39,334 bases of DNA from DASZMJ01 sp035551935. GTDB taxonomy: Bacteria; Planctomycetota; Planctomycetia; Isosphaerales; Isosphaeraceae. The notes beneath the pieces were generated by a model. The model searched no databases. It saw nothing but the letters and a program-made list of their open reading frames with translations, and had not been told where the DNA came from. This document shows positions 27,301-32,368 of the stretch, piece by piece; within the stretch, counting starts at the first letter, position 1, and each line of letters opens with the position of its first letter. The stretch is taken from NCBI GenBank assembly GCA_035551935.1, contig DASZMJ010000196.1:1-39334 (forward strand), given 5' to 3'. The translations under genes were made by a program, and so were the position numbers.

Positions 27301-27981
27301 GAACTTGTCGGCCTGCACGGCGTGGGTCGTCGGGTCGCTGAAGTTCGCCTGGTTGGTGTCGACGCTCAAGGTCGGCACCTCGGCGGCCTGGGTGGCGTTC
27401 TCCCACGCGTAGAGGAACTGGAATTCCGACGTGCCCGGCGTGGTGGTCCCGTTCAGCGAGTACCTCTGGAAGACGATCGCGCCGCTGCCATCGCCCGCCT
27501 CGTGCTGCCGCTCCACGACGTAGAAGTTCCCGCTGTCGTCGAAGGCGACCGACACGTCGGTCGCCTGGGGGAACGGGACCGCCGGGTTCGAGGTGAGCGG
27601 GTCGATGAACAGATTGGGCATGGTCAGCGGCGTCCACGTCCGGCCGCCGTTGAGCGAGATCGATCCCTGCGCGATCACCGTCGGGCCCGGCGCCAGGTCC
27701 GGGTCGTTGAGCGTGGCGACGGTGACCAGGATGTTCGGGTCCTGCGGGTCGATCGCCACCTGCGGCGAGCTGAGGTTGCCGTTGTTCGTCAGCGGCGTGA
27801 TGGCCGACGTGTGCGAGTTCAGGTTGACCAGCGGCGCGGGGGTGACGGCCAGCAGTGTGCGGGGCTCGAGCCGGTCGAAGAGGCCCCAGGGCACGCGCGG
27901 CTTCGCGGCCGGTTGCCTGCCGTGGCGCGGGCGGCGGGCCTTGGTCGTGTCGTAGGTGACCTTCATTGGCACCGGGCGCAT
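18322..27981 (-). CDS. Giant secreted multidomain protein (LEPR motif, BNR/sortilin-like, P domains, Ig-like, FG-GAP-like)
   Basis: The 3,219-residue product carries the planctomycete export motif FDRLEPRTLL at 35-44. Approximate order: BNR/sialidase-like repeats (SSDGGQSF, 60-340), a proprotein-convertase P-like domain (355-485), more BNR repeats (550-690), Big_5-like domains with VQFDRPVDD and VVFDRDMNA (765-1030), a second P-like domain (1065-1215), a long VPS10/xyloglucanase-like region (1240-2225: GIAVDPSDP, GASGGIWKTTD, RSMDGGATW), Ig-like repeats ending in DTIPP or DTVKPTKP (2245-2835), four 45-residue FG-GAP-like units (2875-3054), and an Ala-rich, basic tail. It is probably a surface protein for adhesion or polymer contact; no catalytic residues can be assigned. 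ATG 27981 was chosen for the GAGAGG site upstream and the distance to the LEPR motif. The BNR and P-domain calls come from motifs only. Confidence 0.88.
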   Translation of the reverse strand: MRPVPMKVTYDTTKARRPRHGRQPAAKPRVPWGLFDRLEPRTLLAVTPAPLVNLNSHTSAITPLTNNGNLSSPQVAIDPQDPNILVTVATLNDPDLAPGPTVIAQGSISLNGGRTWTPLTMPNLFIDPLTSNPAVPFPQATDVSVAFDDSGNFYVVERQHEAGDGSGAIVFQRYSLNGTTTPGTSEFQFLYAWENATQAAEVPTLSVDTNQANFSDPTTHAVQADKFTGNIYVTFDEISPIPANVPPQLFNPDNIFILASSDGGQSFGDAVPLNDTGFAGRTERATAPRTTVSQGNVSTTAPAGQITTVWDDYGTDATATPVPFDRLMATTYSGGTSESFGNGGQTILPATGAASPFTKTTTTVPIVVTPDSRFSFLSDLSVTLGITGTNLNEFQVQLVAPNGTTATIFNNAVDEAGNNTNLPGSLTGTALGVDTNGNQIGTTFSNNAVPPAPTAGPAIGVYRPPVNGSLSAFSGLTATDVSGTWFLKITDFRQGGGRLVFGIIQLNSGLTERSEVQAATSTVLGAETAPYPLKPAASPNIGIGPAPVLASDNTLGSFSPHEGRLYMAYVDRNPPVPGNGATLSNPADNTDIYLTFTDDGGINWSTPVQVNSDFSPVDGYTESTAVPGYVTGRPQFEPSIAVDQSTGTVVMSWYDTRDDASRARVATYLTTSIDGGQSFSPQTFANSPNNPTDAITGKSVLVGPVPDNESAGNPKTEATFSFGYRQGLAVENGQIHAVWSGNLGGGPNANKTLNILTSTAGIAAGPRVISGTEGPVTSTTIDGQTFNNTFASDGTQQFTGFTVQFDRPVDDNPADAAAFGVGDVTVLFHSAYSAADVAGTPVGVASVTPLDPGPDGATTFFIRLQTPQSGVGTYSYSIGPNIIDRIRQPGGILGNPMDQNANGTAGQGNDVFINPAPLNGIAFQAPYDTTTLPIIVPGPHLVTSFVPGVPQTADNLVLNGTVGALDVVFDRDMNAASFTPAQVLSMMGPSGAIGGPFTVLADPPGTPAGLAKRTFQIGFPTQELSGTYTIELGTGIKSAAGDLVDANQNAGLDVLRDTIPVGGPTQTVTVPSANVPVTIGPGQTMTSTITGTDPFVIQGLTLALNITDPYDPDLAATLTRSDGVNTQTITLFNGVGNTGSTSAPNFTDTVFDDNAKTPIQNGGAPFFGRFNPQQPLGTFINTSEVATWTLTITNKSKTNTATLNSWSLSFVKPLPSTGLGEPVIDNTPLTFRIFTMDPTNPLSSNTWTAVGPAAIGSGTSPVSGSEGAGTASRSGRIGGIAVDPSDPSGNTVYVAGASGGIWKTTDFLTTNPLGPTYVPLTDFGPTFSLNMGGIAVFARNGDPNQSIVFGATGEGDTGSPGVGFVRSMDGGATWTLLDSTTNVDANGNPLPINSPQRDHIFDGSSSFKILVDPRPTPSGGVIVYAAMGGPNGGVWRSVDTGNHWQLMLAGTATDLVLDQNSGTFDAISNPTGNLRIIYAALQGQGVFISPNQGQVWNQMLGGVGDPLIQSGNSNPPKPIPVTAPSSTPNGAFGRIVLAQPSFIANRPDENTQYEGWLYAAVATAGGDLQGIYVTKDFGENWTFIHIANLTPGRLVPTNNINDPNFDPLISGQGNYDLSLAVDPVDPNVVYLGGSADGSPSGLLRIDIAGLSDAHSLFLNPDNSQNTGLMGNTADAASLISAPNPPGYVLLTPPVGNPQFVASSFTNLLRDPNQPFLSNATIYVNNTAAFNNTGSGATWLPFDTAVDLTTDQHRIYTFIDPLTGLSRLILGDDQGIWTALDNGHGQLVASLGDVADNTLPGGEVTIPATDRNGNLQITQFYYGAAQPSNLAAQVAAALFYGQAQDDGSPASNPNLLTNGNIKWDGPGGDGSGVATDQTGTGAAYVYDWPCCGGNITDFFQVIPGGGTGAFGGIGRTFNLVQASGNGGVPDPQWPAESPTYQGGHDFGNFAVNPIDGQQIMIGSTAGRLFESENQGEFWQVIGNPSALDGTPVEAPAYGAPDPASPIGALDNFLYAGTVGGKIYVTFTGGGGSGNNWTDISAGLDGSTVQQIVADPTRGSHDAYAVTADGVYFMADSSAANPSWQKITGNLFDVMHNPFNKPSLAETQARVLTSIQVDWRYVIPNNFSDPNGPSHPMLYVSGEGGVYRSYDFGTTWTIFPDSGAGSLLNSPVPEGDLPNAHINELSLVLGNVDPTTGRPDVATGPNLLLATTYGRGSFGIRLAPIIFPQSVAFDPNLPNPNSIGGAGSLTGPNPQSSPPTTSEARPVFDGISEQSAFGNVVFITLLDLDNPNNPVIIGGFNPVDSSTAVAANETDGFGHFALEVNAGVFDALNHTTDGLHTIGIMATDQSGTKGNIVQVQFVLDTIPPNTITEGPAGTPTLDTTTDSGINPADLGLPAGVDEITNFAGQNASRLPIFDWATTPGEPPTSVVQLLSDVPSNLVGDVGLAGAALDSYVVATAPESAAKNGVIQITDANRIADGTHTFFVRVVDPAGNRGALSPALTVLFDTKPPAKPTTPTLDTVNPSPGGSATGGPSLTDVNRPFLTGSAEPGSVVEIVDGSGNILGPTNTTVPNVNASGTYDVQLSKPLGDGTYTLHAQGLDLAGNISIVSGGLTFTIDTVKPTKPTLSMLRADDTSYPNDTPTHPITRVTQPHLQGHTDKFDFVDLFFANPVTGLPTGKAITTVNADSQGNFLVQFPTPLNPGTYNVVAQARDTADNTSLSPVLTITIVTQGPSGVPTLALAPGSSYGPPANGITAIRQPFFTLSGGDPNTPVDIVSQASLANPSLPSLATGTLGANGSLTLQLPYNLGDGNVTLFAVEHDIAGNLGNPSPPLNLRVITNRGDYQGDGKSDPITINKGTSTFSVLSTATGPYTVAFGQGTLYGGNPVPIQADFLGNGTDQIAVFQPSTSTFYIQGVGAFPFGQGTLYGGNPIPVVADFTGSGKAQLAVFQPSTSTFFVQGMGAIPFGQGTLYGGNPIPVVADYAGAGKAQLAVFQPSTSTFYIQGVGAVPFGQGTLYGGTPIPVVNDYTGSGKAQPAVYQPGTQQFFIQGVGVEKVGGIGDLPVAAPMSFLLSPRPTFAAASVGAAAPLGAATLSALTGSAGLNLGGQASRFSVAGSTLPTAPALPTAATVLMPAAAASTSAATAPAAILSGAAGTATSRRQHPNRHQTPAQAATVDLAARPSNAAHPRRTPQVHDSLLTAALDAYLSSHAGRPRRGRHG
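18820..19359 (-). repeat. Four tandem 135-bp units inside the giant gene
   Basis: Four units of exactly 135 bp (starting at 19359, 19224, 19089 and 18954 on the minus strand) encode 45-residue repeats beginning FGQGTLYGG and containing AVFQPSTSTF. They differ mostly at silent or conservative positions, so they are recent duplications kept in frame. A diverged fifth unit follows on the C-terminal side. They resemble FG-GAP/VCBS-type propeller blades. Confidence 0.88.
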
Positions 27982-28595
27982 GTCAACCTCTCGGGGGGTT
28001 CGCCGATTCGGGTGGAGGGTTCTTCCACGGACGCGCGGGCGGGGCCCCCGGGTCCGATTCGTGGTCGAGTCTGCGGATTGCGAGGATCGCATAAGCTTGC
28101 AGGCTAAACAATCGCTCGTCAAGCGACCGTCAAGAAAATGAAAGAAATCTCGTTCTCTAATTGGATCATCACCTCTCCGATTGGCTCCATTGCTTAACAA
28201 ACAATCGAGATCAGGTTTTCAGATGATGGGCACACGAACCCAACGGCCCGCCCTGTAGGGGGGTCGTCGCGCGGCCCGGGGGCGGGGGATTCGGGGGTCA
28301 GTCGTGCATACGGTGGATCAATTCGGATCAACAAACCAGGGGATGAACTTGCCTGTCCGCCCCGGTCAACCCGGTCATGGTTGGCGTCCCTGGGGGGTTC
28401 GTCCGGTCGCGTCTCCGTGCGTGAAGCCATGCCGACGTCGCGTGGAGGATTGTCGCACGCGCCACGACGCGTGTCAATGACCGAATCCTCCGATCGACGC
28501 GATTCCGGCTCAAGTCGCTGGGCCTCGTCGGCCGATCGAGGGTGATACGACGCCTTGGGATGCCACATCGACGACGGGCAACGGGGGCGGGGCCG
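27982..28595. other. Intergenic region with AT-rich island, divergent promoters likely
   Basis: No gene is supported in this 614-base gap between the divergent giant gene and the LysM-like gene. Bases 28080-28220 form the most AT-rich long stretch in the window and contain the candidate promoter for the giant gene. The remainder (28220-28595) is GC-rich; its open frames on the minus strand are Arg/Pro-rich and lack a recognisable product. Confidence 0.55.
28105..28133 (-). promoter_or_regulatory. Candidate promoter for the giant secreted protein
   Basis: On the minus strand, TTGACG (28128-28133) is followed after 17 bases by TGTTTA (28105-28110), about 125 bases before the start. A second TTGACG lies 11 bases further on (28117-28122). 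The -10 match is weak, but the AT-rich setting supports a promoter here. Confidence 0.35.
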
Positions 28596-29003
28596 ATGCG
28601 ACGGGGGATGGTGCCGGGGGTTGCCTTGAGTTTCCTGCTGGTCGGGCTGGCGGCCGTGGCGTTGCGGCCCGGCGAGCCGCCGCCGACGGCGACACTGGGC
28701 GGGCCCTCGCCGAGGCCGACCCCGCCGCCGAAGGCGACGCCGGGCGTCCCGTTGCCGGCGACCGGTCCGGCCGACCCGGAGGAAGCCCCGGCCAAGACGA
28801 CCGCGGCGCGGGCCGAGCCGGTCGCCCCGCGCCGACCGGAGGCCGAATTCACGAGGGTCCTGCCCGGCGAGGACCTGGCGGCCGTCGCCCGGCGGGTCTA
28901 CGGCGGCGGGGGGGACGTCGGGGCGCTCTGGAGGGCCAACCGCGACCAGCTCGACGCGGCCGACGCCCCCCTCCGCGCCGGCATGCTGCTGCGGACCCCC
29001 TGA
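28596..29003 (+). CDS. Membrane-anchored LysM-like domain protein
   Basis: The 135-residue product has one N-terminal hydrophobic helix (VPGVALSFLLVGLAAVAL), a Pro/Ala/Thr-rich linker (about 30-85) and a C-terminal LysM-like domain. That domain reads FTRVLPGEDLAAVARRVYG, then ALWRANRDQLDAADAPLRAGMLLRTP, matching the usual pattern of a GDTL-type start, YG, W..I...N and a final PG..L.IP. LysM domains bind peptidoglycan or other GlcNAc polymers, so the protein may tether to cell wall from the membrane. The start is uncertain: ATG 28596 is chosen because it precedes the helix closely; GTG 28542 and ATG 28560 are alternatives. Confidence 0.7.
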   Translation: MRRGMVPGVALSFLLVGLAAVALRPGEPPPTATLGGPSPRPTPPPKATPGVPLPATGPADPEEAPAKTTAARAEPVAPRRPEAEFTRVLPGEDLAAVARRVYGGGGDVGALWRANRDQLDAADAPLRAGMLLRTP

Positions 29004-29029
29004 CCCGGCCGGAAACGCGACCGGGTGAC

Positions 29030-29059
29030 TTGCCGGGGGGTCGCCGGCCGGGATAGACT
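29030..29059 (+). promoter_or_regulatory. Candidate promoter for the acylphosphatase gene
   Basis: TTGCCG at 29030-29035 and TAGACT at 29054-29059 are 18 bases apart and end 50 bases before the acylphosphatase start. Confidence 0.4.
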
Positions 29060-29109
29060 GGACCGTCGGCACCGGGTCCGCGGGCCGCCACGTCGGAGAT
29101 CGGCCGTCG

Positions 29110-29382
29110 ATGGTCCGTCGTCGCGCCTTCTACCACGGTCGGGTCCAGGGGGTCGGGTTCCGTTACACCGCCCGACGCCTGGCCGGTGGCTTCGAGGTCG
29201 CCGGCTTCGTCCGCAACCTCCGCGACGGCCGGGTCGAGCTGCTGGCCGAGGGGCCGGGCCCCGAGGTCGCGGCCTTCCTCGACGCGATCCGATCGGAGTT
29301 CGGCGACAAGATCCGCGGCGTGGAGCTGCTCGACGAGGCCCCCGGCGAGCCCCCGGTCCTGGGCTTCGAGATCCGCCACTGA
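29110..29382 (+). CDS. acyP: Acylphosphatase
   Basis: Acylphosphatase hydrolyses carboxyl-phosphate bonds such as acetyl phosphate in the cytosol. The 90-residue product matches the family in full: the phosphate-binding loop GRVQGVGFRYT with catalytic Arg-18, and VAGFVRNLRDGRVEL with catalytic Asn-36. Length is typical for the enzyme. It stands before an ABC-2 permease gene (69 bases) on the same strand, with no obvious functional tie. Confidence 0.95.
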   Translation: MVRRRAFYHGRVQGVGFRYTARRLAGGFEVAGFVRNLRDGRVELLAEGPGPEVAAFLDAIRSEFGDKIRGVELLDEAPGEPPVLGFEIRH

Positions 29383-29451
29383 CCCGCATCGATCGCCGAC
29401 GCGGGATCGACTTCCTCCCCGCGTCCCTCAACGAACCGAGACGACACCCCC

Positions 29452-30273
29452 ATGAACTCCTTGACCATCGCCTGGGCGACCGCCAAGGAGGCGACCCGGC
29501 AGCCCGCCTTCTTCGTCCTGCTATTCCTGGGCACGATGTTCCTGCTCATCTCGGTCTTCCTGCCGTACTTCACGCTCGGCGAAGACATCAAGATGTACAA
29601 GGACGCCGGCCTGACGGCGATCTCGGTCGCGGCGCTCCTGCTGGCGCTGTTGACGTCGAGCTCGGCGGTCGCCGAGGAGATCGAGGGGAAGACCGCAGTG
29701 ACGGTCCTCTCCAAGCCGATCAACCGCCGGCAGTTCATCGTCGGCAAGTTCGTCGGCATCGAGCTGGCGACCCTGGCGCTGTTCCTGCTCCTGGGCGTGG
29801 TCTTCGTGGCCGGGGTCTATTTCAAATATGCGTATGACCTCCGCGAGTCGGCCGGCGGGGTGGCCGAGTGGGCCCAGCGCCGCGACCAGATGAAGCAGGT
29901 GCTGCCGGGCCTGGTGCTCGGCTTCTTCGAGGTGACGGTGCTGACGAGCATCAGCGTGGCGATCTCGACGCGGCTGCCGATGCTGGTCAACCTGGTCGTC
30001 TGCCTGGCGATCTTCTTCCTCGGCCACCTGACGCCGATCATGGTCCGGGCCACCGAATCGTACCAGGCCAACGAGCTGGTCAAGTTCATGGCGCGGCTGT
30101 TCGCGTCGTTGCTGCCGCAGCTCGAGTTCTTCAACGCGGGCCCGTCGATCGCGACGGGGGCGATGATCCCCTGGGCCGGCTACGTGTTGTGGGCCCTCGC
30201 CTACTGCGTGATGTATAGTGGAGCGGCCCTGTTGTTCGCCTTCCTGCTGTTCGAGAACCGCGACGTGGCCTGA
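29452..30273 (+). CDS. ABC-2 type transporter permease
   Basis: The 273-residue product has six hydrophobic segments: FFVLLFLGTMFLLISVFLPY, TAISVAALLLALLTSSSAV, LATLALFLLLGVVFVAGVYF, LVLGFFEVTVLTSISVAIS, LVNLVVCLAIFFLGHL and a C-terminal pair ending in LLFAFLLFENRDVA. The stretch VAEEIEGKTAVTVLSKPINRR is the coupling-helix region typical of ABC-2 permeases. It needs a separate ATPase subunit; none with intact motifs is adjacent. The next gene encodes a full-length exporter with its own fused domains, so pairing is uncertain. The cargo is unknown. Confidence 0.85.
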   Translation: MNSLTIAWATAKEATRQPAFFVLLFLGTMFLLISVFLPYFTLGEDIKMYKDAGLTAISVAALLLALLTSSSAVAEEIEGKTAVTVLSKPINRRQFIVGKFVGIELATLALFLLLGVVFVAGVYFKYAYDLRESAGGVAEWAQRRDQMKQVLPGLVLGFFEVTVLTSISVAISTRLPMLVNLVVCLAIFFLGHLTPIMVRATESYQANELVKFMARLFASLLPQLEFFNAGPSIATGAMIPWAGYVLWALAYCVMYSGAALLFAFLLFENRDVA

Positions 30274-30327
30274 CCCCCTTCGGGTCGCGGCCCGGAGGGG
30301 GGCGGCCGGGCGGACGGAAGCAGTCGC

Positions 30328-32295
30328 ATGCAAGCCGTGGCCTACCGACGCGCTCGGAACCTCTGCAACAGCCGCCCCCGCGCCGTCGTCACGGCGCGAG
30401 TGCTCGGGGTCGTGCGGTCGCTCCTGCTGCTGATCCTGGCCGGCATCGCCGGCCTGTACCTGGCGCTCCTGGCCACCCGGGGCGCCTACGACCCGGCCGA
30501 CGTGGCGAACGTCGAGGCAAAGGCCCCCTGGGCCCGGCCGGCCCTCGACGACGCCCTCAACCCGGCCGACGCCGGGCTCTATCCGCTGGTCGCCCGCAAC
30601 TGGGACGCGACGAGCAACCCGCTCCACCGCGCCGGGGCCCGCGTGCTGGCCCCGGTGCTGCGGTCCGCCGAGGTCCTGCGGTCGAACCGCAGCGCCCTGC
30701 TGGCCCTGATGGCCGCGGCCCTGGCCGACGTGATCCTGCTCTCGGTGATCGACCAGTTCCGCCGCGCGGCCCTGATCGACGCCGTGGGCAAGGCGATCGC
30801 GCTGCTCCGAAGGCAGGTCCACCGCCAGATCTACCGCCTCGGCCAGTCGGCGTTGCCGACCGAGGGGATCGGCCCGACGTTGAACCTCTTCACCAAGGAG
30901 ATCGACGCCCTCCACGAGGGGCTCCTCGCCGACCTCGACATCTCCTATCGCGTGCCGGTCCTGGCGATCGGCCTGCTGCTCCTGGCGGCCTTCCTGTCGT
31001 GGTATCTGACCCTCTTCCTGCTGGCCCTGGTGGGCGTGATCGCGTTGACGGTCCGGCCGCTCGAACGCCGGACCCGCCAGGTCGCCGAGGTCGCGTCGCG
31101 CGACGCGGCGGTGCACCTGAGCCTCTTGCAGGAAGACCTCGGCCTGATCCGGACGGTCCGGGTCTTCGGCATGGAGGGGGTCGACAACGAGCGGTTCGAC
31201 GAGCACCTCGAGCGGCACCGCCTGGCCGACGGCCGTCGGCTGCTCCTGGGCGGGGCGTCGAGCCCGACGACGCTCCAGATCGTCGGCGCCGCGGCGGTCG
31301 TCGCCGCCGGCGTGCTCGGCTACAACGTCCTGGACGGCCGCGTCTCGCTGGCCTCGGCCGTCGTGCTGACGACCGCCTTGCTCGCGCTGCTGAAGCCGAC
31401 GGCCGACTGGGTCGCGATGCGGCGGTCGGTCCGCCAGGCCGCCCGCGCCGCCGCGGCCGTGGCCGAGTTCCTCGACCGCCGCCCCGAACTCCAGCAGCCC
31501 GTCGGCGCCCACTTCCTCGCCCCGCTCCGCGAGCGGATCAGCTTCGAGGACGTGACCCTCGTCGGCCCGTCGGGGCGGACCTTGCTCGACGGCCTCTCGG
31601 CCGAGATCCCCGCGCTGTCGCGGACCGCGATCATGGGGCGCGACGAGGACTCCAAGCACGCCCTGGCCTGCCTGATCCCCCGCCTCATCGACCCCAAGTC
31701 CGGCCGCGTCCGGATCGACGGCGTCGACCTCCGCGAGGTCACGCTCGAGTCACTCCGCGCCCAGGTCGCCACCGTCCTCCAGAACGACCTGGTCTTCAGC
31801 GACTCGGTGACGACCAACATCGGCCTCGGCGACGAGAGCTTCGGCCTGCCGCGGATCATCGAGGCGGCCAAGGTCGCGCACGCGCACCACTTCATCCAGG
31901 ACCTGCCGCACGGCTACGACACGATCATCGGCCCGCTCGGGCATTACCTCCGCGCCGACGAGCAGTACCGGATCGGCCTGGCCCGCGCCTACCTGCACGA
32001 CCCGTCGATCGTCATCATCGAGGAGCCGGGCACGCCGATCGACGACGACACCCGCCACCTGATCGACGACACGATCGCCCGCCTGGCCGTCGGCCGCACG
32101 CTCATCTTCCTGCCGCACCGGCTCTCGACGATCCGGTCGTGCGACCAGGTCATCGTCCTGCACAACGGCCGGATCGAGGCGATGGGCCCGCCCCGGTCGC
32201 TCCAGGGGCAGAGCAAGATCTACCGACACCTCCAGTACGTCGAGTTCAACCAGTTCGCCGCGGGCGAGATCGAGGCCGGCCAGATGAATGCATGA
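30328..32295 (+). CDS. ABC exporter (TMD-NBD fusion) with degenerate ATPase motifs
   Basis: The 655-residue product has a type IV exporter layout: helices near 28-50, 125-143, 209-225, 226-243, 316-335 and 340-357, with a long loop (51-124) between the first two, then a nucleotide-binding domain (about 400-640). The Walker A position reads GRDEDSKH (437-444): Lys-443 is kept, but two glycines and the following Ser/Thr are lost. The signature LSGGQ is replaced by LRADE (541-545). Walker B reads SIVIIEEP, with Asp changed to Glu-565 and catalytic Glu-566 present. Q-loop Gln-485 and H-loop His-597 (LPHRLSTI) remain. Such changes suggest weak or regulatory ATP use, or a heterodimeric half, but no partner half-transporter is seen. 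It lies 54 bases after the ABC-2 permease gene and 73 before the zinc-ribbon gene. Confidence 0.85.
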   Translation: MQAVAYRRARNLCNSRPRAVVTARVLGVVRSLLLLILAGIAGLYLALLATRGAYDPADVANVEAKAPWARPALDDALNPADAGLYPLVARNWDATSNPLHRAGARVLAPVLRSAEVLRSNRSALLALMAAALADVILLSVIDQFRRAALIDAVGKAIALLRRQVHRQIYRLGQSALPTEGIGPTLNLFTKEIDALHEGLLADLDISYRVPVLAIGLLLLAAFLSWYLTLFLLALVGVIALTVRPLERRTRQVAEVASRDAAVHLSLLQEDLGLIRTVRVFGMEGVDNERFDEHLERHRLADGRRLLLGGASSPTTLQIVGAAAVVAAGVLGYNVLDGRVSLASAVVLTTALLALLKPTADWVAMRRSVRQAARAAAAVAEFLDRRPELQQPVGAHFLAPLRERISFEDVTLVGPSGRTLLDGLSAEIPALSRTAIMGRDEDSKHALACLIPRLIDPKSGRVRIDGVDLREVTLESLRAQVATVLQNDLVFSDSVTTNIGLGDESFGLPRIIEAAKVAHAHHFIQDLPHGYDTIIGPLGHYLRADEQYRIGLARAYLHDPSIVIIEEPGTPIDDDTRHLIDDTIARLAVGRTLIFLPHRLSTIRSCDQVIVLHNGRIEAMGPPRSLQGQSKIYRHLQYVEFNQFAAGEIEAGQMNA

Positions 32296-32368
32296 ACATC
32301 GACCGGAACCACTCGCGCCCGATCCCTTCGCCGTCCGACACCCGACCGAAATCGCCACGGGCGCACCC

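Noticed and set aside
25162..28107. Open frame of 981 codons antisense to the N-terminal part of the giant gene
   Set aside because: Same composition artefact; it lacks a ribosome site and any fold.
28194..29072. 292-codon minus-strand frame covering the LysM-like gene
   Set aside because: Arg/Pro-rich composition, no domain; the plus-strand frame has a membrane helix and LysM-like pattern.
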